From Betaproteobacteria bacterium (GTDB lineage: Bacteria; Pseudomonadota; Gammaproteobacteria; Burkholderiales; SG8-39), in the NCBI GenBank assembly GCA_029883975.1, contig JAOUIL010000012.1:1-57032 (forward strand): a stretch of 57,032 bases of DNA, given 5' to 3'. A model generated the notes under the pieces. It was not told where the DNA came from, made no database searches, and saw nothing but the letters and a program-made list of their open reading frames with translations. The first letter of the stretch is position 1. Each line of letters starts with the position of its first letter. The position numbers and the translations under genes are program-made. Of the stretch, positions 1 through 9,393 are shown in pieces.

Positions 1-686
1 ACAGCGAGCTTCCTGCGCCGATGCGAGGCGTCGGGCATGGCGATGATCGCGCGCTGCACGCCCAGGCCGCGCGCCACCGCGCCGAGCTGCTCGAGCCCGC
101 CGAGGATCTTCACGCCCTGGATCGCATTGCCGACGCGACCCGCCTCGTCGTCGAGGATGCCCACCACGCGCCACTGCCGGCTCTGCGCGAGCTCGCGCAG
201 CAGCCTTGCCGCCGCGTCGCCGGCGCCGAGCACGAGTACCGGCTGCGCGCGCGGGTGGCGCATCATGCCCAGCAGCGTCCCCTCCTTCCACGCGCGGTAC
301 AGCAGCCGGCTGCCACCCATGGCGGTGACGACGAGCACCGGGCAGAGGAGGTAGACGGAGCGCGGGATCACCGATGGAAACGCGACCAGGGTGAAGAGCG
401 CGGGCGTGGCAAGCGCGGCGAGGCCGACCGCGATCAGGATGCGCTGCAGGTCCGGCAGGCTCGCGTAGCGCCACAGCCCGCGATACAGGCCCATCAGCCA
501 GAAGACGACCGAGTGCACTGCGATCACCATGGGCAAGGCGACGAGCGCGGTATCCCAGTACAGGCGCGGCGGCATCTCGAGGTTGAAGCGCAGCCAGTAG
601 GCGCCCAGCCAGGCGAGCCCCACGGCGGCCACGTCATGCAGGAACGCGAGCGTCGCCCGCGCGGCGAAGCGCAGCCCCGGGCTCAC
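1..686 (-). CDS. Membrane nucleotide-sugar 4,6-dehydratase, WbpM/CapD/FlaA1-like (3' end missing)
   Basis: This gene runs off the left edge; about 228 N-terminal residues are visible. It starts with GTG at 686, overlapping the stop of the upstream transferase gene (GTGA). The visible part holds about four hydrophobic membrane segments (roughly residues 10-30, 45-65, 82-105 and 108-128). A Rossmann-like start follows, VLVLGAGDAAARLL near residue 148, then VVGILDDE. That is the layout of the large membrane-bound SDR family (WbpM, PglF, CapD), which converts UDP-GlcNAc to its 4-keto-6-deoxy derivative for QuiNAc, FucNAc or bacillosamine. The catalytic domain lies outside the window. Its position after a WbpL-like gene supports the WbpM-like reading. 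Confidence 0.85.
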   Translation of the reverse strand, partial: MSPGLRFAARATLAFLHDVAAVGLAWLGAYWLRFNLEMPPRLYWDTALVALPMVIAVHSVVFWLMGLYRGLWRYASLPDLQRILIAVGLAALATPALFTLVAFPSVIPRSVYLLCPVLVVTAMGGSRLLYRAWKEGTLLGMMRHPRAQPVLVLGAGDAAARLLRELAQSRQWRVVGILDDEAGRVGNAIQGVKILGGLEQLGAVARGLGVQRAIIAMPDASHRRRKLA

Positions 687-1648
687 CGCGGTGCCCGCCA
701 GAGGTGGTCGATCCAGACGGCCCCGCCGAGCAGCGCCACGCTCGCCCAGAGAAAGGCGAAGGCCTGCACGGCCGGACTCTGCCCGAGGACTGCGAGCGCG
801 ATCGCCGCGCAGCCGGCCATTGCGGCGTACTCGATCAGGGCGGTGCGCCGGTGGCCGAAGCCCAGGCGCACCAGGCGCTGGTAGTAGTGCTCGCGGTGCG
901 CCTGCCAGACGCGCTCGCGGCGCCACAGCCGGCGCGCGAGCGTGAGCGTGGCGTCGCCCACGAACGGCGCGAAGACGAGCAGCGGAAACCAGAGCGGCCA
1001 GCAGCCCGTGCTCCAGCCCTGCACGCCCAGGGCGCCGGCAAGAAAGCCCAGGGGCACCGAGCCCACGTCGCCCATGAACAGGCGCGCGGGCGGGAAGTTG
1101 AACAGCAGGAAGGCAAGGCAGGCGGCGGCGATCGAGGCGCACAGCGTGGCGAGCGGCGCCGCGCCCGCGAGGTACGCCGCGAGCGCGTAGGTGCCGAATC
1201 CGATCACCGCCATGCCCGCCGCCAGGCCGTCGGCGCCGTCCATGAAGTTGTAGGCGTTGGTCATCCAGGCGATGGCGAGGGCGACGGCCAGCGCGGCGAG
1301 GAAGGGCAACTCGAGCTGCAGCGCGACGACCGCGCCCGCGGCCGCGAGGTGCATGGCAAGGCGCAGCGCCGTGGGCAGGCCCATCGCGTCGTCGGCGAAG
1401 GAAATCACCGCCAGCGCCGCGGCGAGCACCAGTGCGCTGCCGGGCAGCGTCAGCGCCGCGACGCTCGAAGCCGCGACGCCCGCGGCGATGGCGATGCCGC
1501 CGGTGCGCGGCAGCGGGTGCGAGTGCAGCGAGCGCTCGTTCGGCACGTCCAGCGCGAAACGCCGCGCGGCCGGGAGCAGCAGCAGACCCGCGGCGAGCGC
1601 GGCAACGACGAACGCGGCGAGCGGCGCCAGCGCAGACATGGCGGGCAT
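683..1648 (-). CDS. Polyprenyl-phosphate N-acetylhexosamine-1-phosphate transferase (WbpL/WecA/MraY family)
   Basis: Integral membrane enzyme of 321 residues that should transfer a sugar-1-phosphate from a UDP-sugar onto undecaprenyl phosphate and so start a glycan repeat. Family signatures are all present: DVPNERSLHSHPLPRTGG (34-51), the metal-binding Asp pair in SFADDAMG (83-90), NAYNFMDGADGL (131-142), FMGDVGSVPLGF (191-202) and the HREHYYQRL loop (251-259). Many hydrophobic segments fit the 10-11 helix fold. ATG at 1648 or 1639 could start it. It follows an SDR with a 1-base gap and overlaps the WbpM-like gene, the same order as wbpV-wbpL-wbpM in Pseudomonas O-antigen loci. Most WbpL-like enzymes use UDP-FucNAc or UDP-QuiNAc; the substrate here is inferred. 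Confidence 0.9.
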   Translation of the reverse strand: MPAMSALAPLAAFVVAALAAGLLLLPAARRFALDVPNERSLHSHPLPRTGGIAIAAGVAASSVAALTLPGSALVLAAALAVISFADDAMGLPTALRLAMHLAAAGAVVALQLELPFLAALAVALAIAWMTNAYNFMDGADGLAAGMAVIGFGTYALAAYLAGAAPLATLCASIAAACLAFLLFNFPPARLFMGDVGSVPLGFLAGALGVQGWSTGCWPLWFPLLVFAPFVGDATLTLARRLWRRERVWQAHREHYYQRLVRLGFGHRRTALIEYAAMAGCAAIALAVLGQSPAVQAFAFLWASVALLGGAVWIDHLWRAPR

Positions 1649-1649
1649 T

Positions 1650-2423
1650 CTAGCGGCCCTGCGCGCGATACCACTCGGCAGTGTGCCGCAGTCCCTCCTC
1701 GAAACCGAACGGTGGCCGCCAGCCGAGCTCGCGGCGCAGCGCGCCGTCGTCGACGACGAGCGAGTCCGCGAGCCGCGCGCCGCCCGGCGCGAGCCTGAGC
1801 AGCGCCGGCGGAAACGGCCACAGGCGCACTGGCTTGTCGAGCGCGCGGCCCAGCATGCGGCAAAGCTCGGGCGTCGAGACCGGCGCGCCGTCGGTCACGC
1901 CGTAGATGCGCACGCCCGGCGCAGCAGCGAGGCAGCGCAGGACGGCGTCGGCGAGGTTGCCCACGTAGAGCAGGCTGCGCCGGTTGCGAATGCTCGCCAG
2001 CGGCAGGGGCCAGCCGCGATCCACGGCGCGCATCAGGGCGAGGAAGTTCGCCTTGACGCGTGGCCCGTAGACGAGCGGCGGGCGCAGGATCACGGGCTCG
2101 AGGCCCGGCATGGCCATCAGCGCCTGCTCCGCGATGCGCTTCGCGTGGCCGTAGGCATCGTCGGGACTCCCCGCCTTCGCCGAGCTGAGATACACGAAGC
2201 GCCGCGCACCCGCGGCGAGCGCGGCGCGCGCCTGCGCGATCGTGCCCTCTACGTTCACGCGGTGCAGCTCCGCGGAGCTCGCCCGCGCGTGCGCGATATT
2301 GGCGAGATGCACCACTGCGTCGCAGCCCTCGACCGAGCCGCGCAATTCGTGTCCGGCGGCGGCGAGCGCGGGGCACAGGTGGCTGCCGATGAAGCCCGAG
2401 GCGCCAGTCACGAGGATGCGCAT
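1650..2423 (-). CDS. NAD-dependent epimerase/dehydratase (SDR), WbpV-like, with shortened cofactor domain
   Basis: Extended SDR of 257 residues, beginning MRILVTGASGFIGSHL with the nucleotide-binding GxxGxxG at 7-13. Ser at 80-81 and the pair Y91xxxK95 supply the catalytic residues. By position before a WbpL-like gene it should be the 4-keto reductase or epimerase that finishes a UDP-N-acetyl-deoxysugar. It is odd: only about 12 residues separate the end of helix B from the VDAVVHLA-like strand (GCDAVVHLAN, 33-42), where the SDR at 5018-5938 has about 45. Strands 2-3 of the Rossmann fold, which normally select NAD or NADP, seem to be missing. The frame is intact, so this is either an in-frame deletion or a highly derived enzyme. 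Activity is doubtful. Confidence 0.75.
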   Translation of the reverse strand: MRILVTGASGFIGSHLCPALAAAGHELRGSVEGCDAVVHLANIAHARASSAELHRVNVEGTIAQARAALAAGARRFVYLSSAKAGSPDDAYGHAKRIAEQALMAMPGLEPVILRPPLVYGPRVKANFLALMRAVDRGWPLPLASIRNRRSLLYVGNLADAVLRCLAAAPGVRIYGVTDGAPVSTPELCRMLGRALDKPVRLWPFPPALLRLAPGGARLADSLVVDDGALRRELGWRPPFGFEEGLRHTAEWYRAQGR

Positions 2424-2476
2424 GCGGCGCGATTATCGCCTTTAGAATAGCGGCCTTTCTTTCTTCGGGGTTCGCC
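2424..2476. promoter_or_regulatory. Short divergent intergenic region between SDR and manC
   Basis: The 53 bases separate the divergent starts at 2423 and 2477. They hold TAGAAT at 2443-2448, a fair -10 box for manC, but no matching -35 box. A small inverted repeat GCGATTATCGC lies at 2429-2439. Promoters for both directions must be here or overlap the gene starts; no more can be shown from the sequence. Confidence 0.35.
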
Positions 2477-3895
2477 TTGGGCGCATCGGTGGTGCCAGTG
2501 ATCCTGTGCGGCGGCGCCGGCAGCCGGCTGTGGCCGATGTCGCGGCGCCTGCTGCCCAAGCAGTTCCTGCCGCTCGTCACCGAGCGCACGCTGCTGCAGG
2601 ACACGGCGCTGCGCGCGCGCGGCGTGGCGGGCGCCGGCGCGCCCATCGTGGTGACCAATGCCGAGCACCGGTTCCTGGTCGGCGACCAGCTGGCGGAGCT
2701 CGGCATCGTGCCTGCCGCCGTGCTGCTCGAGCCCGTGGGGCGCAACACCGCGCCGGCGGTCGCCGCGGCCGCGCTCTTTGCGATGCGCGCCGACCCCGAG
2801 GCGGTGCTGCTGGTGCAGCCGGCCGACCATCGCATCGGCGACGAGCGCGCGTTCCAGGCCGCCGTAGGCGAGGCGGTGCAGCAGGCGCGCCGGGGATTCC
2901 TCGTCACCTTCGGCATCCCGCCGACGGAGCCCGCCACCGGCTACGGCTACATCGAGGCGGGCGAGCCGCTCGGTGCTGCTGCCTTTCGCGTGCGCCGCTT
3001 CGTCGAGAAGCCGCCGCTCGAGCGCGCGCAAGCGTTTCTCGCTCAGGGCGGCTTCTACTGGAACAGCGGCATGTTCGTCTTCCAGGCGAAGCGCTATCTC
3101 GAGGAGCTCGGGCGCGCGCGGCCCGAGATTCTCGCCGCCGCGCGCACTGCGATCGAGCGCGCGGCACAGGACCTCGATTTCCTGCGTCTGGACGCCAAGG
3201 CATTCGCCGCCAGTCCCGCCGATTCGGTGGACTACGCCGTGATGGAGCGCACCGAGGCGGGCGCGATGGTGCGCGCGGACATGCATTGGAGCGACGTAGG
3301 CTCCTGGGACGCGCTGTGGGAGGCCGGCGACAAGGACAGCGCCGGCAACGTGTCCCGCGGCGACGTCGCGCTCGGCGACGCGCGCGGTTGCTACGTGCTC
3401 GCCGCGGACCGGCACATCTCGCTCCTCGGCGCGCGGGACCTCGTGGTCGTGGAGACCGACGACGCGGTGCTGGTCGCGGCGCGCGACCGCGCTCAGGACG
3501 TGAAGGAGATCGTCGAGCGGCTCGACCGCGCGCAGCGCACCGAGCACGTCTCGCACACGCGCGTGCACCGTCCCTGGGGGTACTACGAGGGCGTGGACGC
3601 CGGCCCCGGATTCCAGGTAAAGCGCCTGATGGTCAAGCCCGGCCACCGCATCTCGCTGCAACGCCACCGCCGGCGCGCCGAGCACTGGGTGGTGGTGTCC
3701 GGCCTCGCGCGCGTGACGCGCAACGACGAAGTGATCGAGCTGCAGCCCAACCAGTCCACCTACATCCCGGTGGGCATGCGCCACCGGCTGGAGAACGCCG
3801 GCGCGGAGCCGCTGCTGATTGTGGAAGTCCAGTCGGGCGACTACCTCGGCGAGGACGACATCGAGCGCTTCGAGGACAGCTACAACCGGGGCTGA
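2477..3895 (+). CDS. manC: Mannose-1-phosphate guanylyltransferase / mannose-6-phosphate isomerase
   Basis: Bifunctional type II enzyme of 472 residues that makes GDP-mannose and probably also interconverts Fru-6-P and Man-6-P. The N-terminal nucleotidyltransferase signature GGAGSRLWPMSRRLLPKQF spans residues 12-30, and the sugar-binding FVEKP lies near 175. The C-terminal cupin (about 385-460) carries the isomerase motif ISLQRHRRRAEHW, in which the usual run of His after QxH is partly Arg but the Gln, His and Glu metal ligands remain. The start is TTG at 2477, with a GGGG six bases upstream; GTG at 2489 or 2492 is possible. GDP-mannose feeds gmd/fcl further along. No phosphomannomutase lies in the window, so that step must be encoded elsewhere. 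Confidence 0.95.
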   Translation: MGASVVPVILCGGAGSRLWPMSRRLLPKQFLPLVTERTLLQDTALRARGVAGAGAPIVVTNAEHRFLVGDQLAELGIVPAAVLLEPVGRNTAPAVAAAALFAMRADPEAVLLVQPADHRIGDERAFQAAVGEAVQQARRGFLVTFGIPPTEPATGYGYIEAGEPLGAAAFRVRRFVEKPPLERAQAFLAQGGFYWNSGMFVFQAKRYLEELGRARPEILAAARTAIERAAQDLDFLRLDAKAFAASPADSVDYAVMERTEAGAMVRADMHWSDVGSWDALWEAGDKDSAGNVSRGDVALGDARGCYVLAADRHISLLGARDLVVVETDDAVLVAARDRAQDVKEIVERLDRAQRTEHVSHTRVHRPWGYYEGVDAGPGFQVKRLMVKPGHRISLQRHRRRAEHWVVVSGLARVTRNDEVIELQPNQSTYIPVGMRHRLENAGAEPLLIVEVQSGDYLGEDDIERFEDSYNRG

Positions 3896-3902
3896 ATCAG
3901 CC
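3890..3902. repeat. Perfect palindrome holding the stop codons of two convergent genes
   Basis: GGCTGA-A-TCAGCC has six-base arms around one base. It contains the TGA of manC (3893-3895) on the plus strand and the TGA of the glycosyltransferase on the minus strand (3897-3899). The two convergent genes are therefore separated by a single base. The stem is too short and lacks a T run, so a terminator role is uncertain. Confidence 0.5.
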
Positions 3903-5021
3903 GCCGAGGATTTGCCGGTAGCGGGCCTCGAGTGCGCCGACCAGGCGCTCTTCTGCAAACTCTTTCAGCGCGCGTTCCCGCGCGGCGGTTCCGAGGTGCT
4001 CGCGCAGCGCCTCATCCCCGAGCAGCCGCCGCAGATGCGCTTGCAGCTCGCCGACGTTGCCGGGCTCGAAGAGCAGCCCGGTCTTGCCGTCCTGCACTGC
4101 GTCCACGATGCCGTAGATGCGCGAGCCGATGGCCGGCAGCCCGGCCGCGGCCGCTTCGATGACGACCGCGCCGAAGCCCTCGCGGTAGCTCGGCAGGCAC
4201 AACAGGTCGGCAGCCGCCATGTAGCGCTCCGGTGTGTGGGTATAGCCGACGACGCGCGCGCGTTCGCCGCACAGTCGCCGCACTTGCGCGCCGAGGCCCT
4301 CTTCGTCGGGCCCGACCACGAGCAGCACGGCCTCGGGATACTCTGCGCCCAGCACGCCGAAGGCCTGCGCGAGGTCGAGAACGCCCTTGTCGCGCGTCAC
4401 GCGCCCGACGAAGAGCACGATCGGCGCCTGCGCGCCGATGCCGAGCTCGGCGCGCACCGCGGCCCGGGCAGCGGCATCGGGCCTGAAGCGCTGCGCGTCC
4501 ACCCCGCAGACGGACCCTGCGCCGAGCACGCGGCAGTGCTCGGCCGCCACGATCCCTTCACGTATCAGGAAATCGCGCTGCGACGCGCTGTCCGCCAGCA
4601 CTTCGGTGGCGCGACGCGCGGTGGCGCGGTCGGCGGCGCGCAGCAGCGCACGCATCGTCCCGCGGCGCGAGGCCCACACCTGGCCGGTAAAGGTGTGCAG
4701 CCGCGCGGGGACGCCCGCGCGCATGCCCGCCCAAGTCGAAAGCAGCCCCGCCTTGGGCCCGAACGAATGCACGAGGGCATATCGCCGCTCGCGAAAGAGG
4801 TGCGTCAGTCTCTGCAGCGCCCTCAGGTCGCCCAGCGGACGGATCCTGCGCGGAATCGTCACCGGCTCGACGTGCACACCGGGCAGGTCTTTCAACGGCG
4901 CCTCTCCCGGCAGCGTCACCGCCAGCGACACCTCGTAGCGCGAGGCGAGGCGCCGCAGGTGCGGCACGAGAAAGAAATTGACGATCAGCGGGCTCGTCGT
5001 GACGAAGCAGATGCGCTTCAT
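3897..5021 (-). CDS. GT4-family glycosyltransferase
   Basis: GT-B glycosyltransferase of 374 residues, starting MKRICFVTTSPLIVNFFLVP. The first half has the acceptor-side motif VHSFGPKAGLLSTWAGM typical of capsular and PglA-like transferases. The second half has the donor-binding signature PSYREGFGAVVIEAAAAGLP (about 276-295), with the two Glu of the EX7E motif. It probably adds one hexose or hexosamine to a lipid-linked glycan at the cytoplasmic membrane. Its ATG at 5021 overlaps the stop of the upstream SDR gene by four bases (ATGA), so the two are translationally coupled. Donor and acceptor cannot be read from sequence. Confidence 0.85.
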   Translation of the reverse strand: MKRICFVTTSPLIVNFFLVPHLRRLASRYEVSLAVTLPGEAPLKDLPGVHVEPVTIPRRIRPLGDLRALQRLTHLFRERRYALVHSFGPKAGLLSTWAGMRAGVPARLHTFTGQVWASRRGTMRALLRAADRATARRATEVLADSASQRDFLIREGIVAAEHCRVLGAGSVCGVDAQRFRPDAAARAAVRAELGIGAQAPIVLFVGRVTRDKGVLDLAQAFGVLGAEYPEAVLLVVGPDEEGLGAQVRRLCGERARVVGYTHTPERYMAAADLLCLPSYREGFGAVVIEAAAAGLPAIGSRIYGIVDAVQDGKTGLLFEPGNVGELQAHLRRLLGDEALREHLGTAARERALKEFAEERLVGALEARYRQILGG

Positions 5022-5938
5022 GCGCCCAGGGCGAGCGACGCCACGTAGCGCCGCAGCCCCTCCTCGATCGAGACGCCGAAGGCGAACCCGAGCTCGCGCC
5101 GGATGCGCTCGGACGGATAGCGCACGTTGCGCGTCATCGCGTCGATGCGCGCCTCGGTGGGCGGCGAGCCGGGCAAGAGCTGCGCGAGGCGCGCGAGCCA
5201 GCGCAGCGGCGCCTCGGGGATCGTCCTCTTCGGCGCGCCGCGCCCGAGCGCCGCGGCGATCGCGGCGACGAAATCGTCCCAGGGACGGTCGTCCGACAGG
5301 TTGTAGCAGCCGCGCGCCGCCGCAGACGTGCCGCAGAGCATCAGGGCCTCGGCCACGTCGTCCACGTAGACGTAGGTGGCGGTCGCCGGACGCCGGCCGA
5401 CGCGCGCGTAGATGCCGCGCCGCACGGCGGACACGAGCTGGGCGAGCGAGCGGTTGGGCATGCCCGGGCCGAAGACGATGGAGGGACGCAGCACCACGGC
5501 CTCGAATGCGCCCGCGGCGGTCACCAGCCGGTCGGCGTCCGCTTTGGTGCGCTCGTACTCGCCCTCCGGCGCGAGCGGCGTGGACTCGTCCACCACCCCT
5601 TCCTGCTGCCGCCGTCCGTACGCCCCCACGCTGCTCAACTGCACCCAGCGCCGCACGCGGCCAGCGGCCGCGTCGATCAACCGGCGCGTGCCCTCGACGT
5701 GCAGCGCGCGCATCGCATGCTCGCGCCGCAACTCGCCCGCGCAGTGAAAGAGCACTGTCGCGCCCGCCAGGAGCTCCGCGGGAACAGCCTGCGTGAGGTC
5801 GCCGCGCACGGCGCGTGTGCCCTCGGGCGCCTCCCGGCGCGTCAGCACGCGGATCTCGACGATATCGGGAGCGCGCCGCAGGCGAGCGACCAGCGCGCGG
5901 CCGATGAACCCGGTGCCGCCGGTAAGCGCGGCGATCAC
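5018..5938 (-). CDS. NAD-dependent epimerase/dehydratase (extended SDR)
   Basis: SDR of 306 residues with the nucleotide-binding TGGTGFIG at 6-13, catalytic Ser pair LSSVG (101-105) and Y128xxxK132. Unlike the SDR at 1650-2423 its Rossmann half is complete. It probably reduces or epimerises a UDP- or GDP-keto sugar. Its neighbours are a GT2 gene one base upstream and a GT4 gene overlapping its end, so the three form one minus-strand operon that starts in the divergent region at 6813-6888. The sequence resembles UDP-glucose 4-epimerase-like proteins, but the substrate is not determined. Confidence 0.85.
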   Translation of the reverse strand: MIAALTGGTGFIGRALVARLRRAPDIVEIRVLTRREAPEGTRAVRGDLTQAVPAELLAGATVLFHCAGELRREHAMRALHVEGTRRLIDAAAGRVRRWVQLSSVGAYGRRQQEGVVDESTPLAPEGEYERTKADADRLVTAAGAFEAVVLRPSIVFGPGMPNRSLAQLVSAVRRGIYARVGRRPATATYVYVDDVAEALMLCGTSAAARGCYNLSDDRPWDDFVAAIAAALGRGAPKRTIPEAPLRWLARLAQLLPGSPPTEARIDAMTRNVRYPSERIRRELGFAFGVSIEEGLRRYVASLALGA

Positions 5939-5939
5939 C

Positions 5940-6812
5940 TCAGGCCGTCCAGATTCGCGGCTTGCCGCGCGCCACGCGGTAGAAGTCCGCGCACCAGCCG
6001 TAGACGCGGTCGCCGAGGACGGCGCGGATCACGTCGCCGATCCAGGCCGCCGCAATCGCCAGGCGCAGCCGGGCCGGCATGCCGCGCAACCCGCGCTTCA
6101 TGCGAGCGCGCTGGATTTCGCGAAGGTTGCCGAGGATGGCGCCCGGCTTCGAGCTCATGCCGCCAAAGCGCATGTCGACCGTCACGCGGTCGACGAACAC
6201 CGGCTCCCGCGTCAGCACCTCTCGCAGAAGCAGGTCGTAGTCCCCCGCGATGCGGTAGGACTCGTCGAAGAATCCGTGCTCCTCGAAGAGGGAGCGATGG
6301 TGCAGCATGCCGGTGTGTGGAAGCATCGTTCCGGCAAGAAACGCGCGCCGCGCCTCGCGCCAGGGCTTGCCGAGCACTTCGCCGACCACGCCGTTTGCCG
6401 TGACGAGGTTGACGCGGCCGTGAATGACTCGTGCTCCGCCCGCGGCGGCGCCGAGCAGGCTGCGCAGCGCCTGCGCGTCGTGGAAGCGATCGTCGCAGCC
6501 GAGGAAGCAGATCCACTCCCCGCGCGCGCGTCGCAGTGCCTTGTTCCATGCTTCGTACAGCCCGCGATCCGGCTCGGACACGTAGTCGGTGATCTTGCCC
6601 GCGCGCCGGTTCGCTTCCAGCATCGCGGGCGTGCCATCGGTGGACGCGCTGTCGACGACGATGGTCTCGCGCGAGTCCCAGTCCTGGGCGGCCACGCTGT
6701 CCAGGCACCCTTGCAGCACGGCTGCGCCGTTCTTCACGCCGACGATCACGCTGACCGTCGGGGCGGGTCCCGGACCCCGGGGCGGCAGGTGGGCCTTTAC
6801 ATTTGATTTCAT
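5940..6812 (-). CDS. GT2-family glycosyltransferase
   Basis: GT-A glycosyltransferase of 290 residues. The fold begins at VSVIVGVKNG (about 20-29), followed by IVVDSASTDGT (51-61), EPDRGLYEAWN (80-90) and the metal-binding CDD (106-108). The EPDxGxYxAxN signature marks the WcaA-like GT2 group found in capsule and O-antigen loci; the gene at 32927-33922 carries the same motif. It is the first gene of the minus-strand trio and divergent from the EPS regulator, with 76 bases between the start codons used here. The predicted plus-strand -35 box lies just inside its 5' end. Confidence 0.87.
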   Translation of the reverse strand: MKSNVKAHLPPRGPGPAPTVSVIVGVKNGAAVLQGCLDSVAAQDWDSRETIVVDSASTDGTPAMLEANRRAGKITDYVSEPDRGLYEAWNKALRRARGEWICFLGCDDRFHDAQALRSLLGAAAGGARVIHGRVNLVTANGVVGEVLGKPWREARRAFLAGTMLPHTGMLHHRSLFEEHGFFDESYRIAGDYDLLLREVLTREPVFVDRVTVDMRFGGMSSKPGAILGNLREIQRARMKRGLRGMPARLRLAIAAAWIGDVIRAVLGDRVYGWCADFYRVARGKPRIWTA

Positions 6813-6831
6813 TGCACTTCCCGTGTCTAAT
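6803..6831 (+). promoter_or_regulatory. Predicted sigma-70 promoter of the regulator/pse operon
   Basis: TTGATT (6803-6808) and TCTAAT (6826-6831) are separated by exactly 17 bases and match the -35 and -10 consensus at 4 and 5 of 6 positions. Transcription should start near 6838-6840, directly before the inverted repeat at 6841-6855. The -35 box overlaps the start of the divergent GT2 gene. Confidence 0.6.
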
Positions 6832-6840
6832 GCACAATGC

Positions 6841-6855
6841 GTTCAGCGACTGAAC
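6841..6855. promoter_or_regulatory. Inverted repeat, candidate operator of the EPS-associated regulator
   Basis: GTTCAG-CGA-CTGAAC is a perfect repeat with six-base arms and a three-base centre, placed between divergent gene starts and just after the predicted -10 box. A dimeric winged-helix protein encoded by the next gene is the obvious candidate to bind it, giving autoregulation and perhaps control of the divergent GT2 operon. The repeat is seen directly; the binding is inference. Confidence 0.55.
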
Positions 6856-6888
6856 ACCATGACCCCGCCTGAGCCCGGACCCGCCGGC

Positions 6889-9384
<2,496 letters not shown>

Positions 9385-9393
9385 GGGGCCAGC

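Noticed and set aside
21-1798. Long plus-strand open frames rich in Arg, Ala, Gln and His
   Set aside because: They are antisense to the WbpM-like, WbpL-like and SDR genes, whose conserved motifs settle the coding strand.
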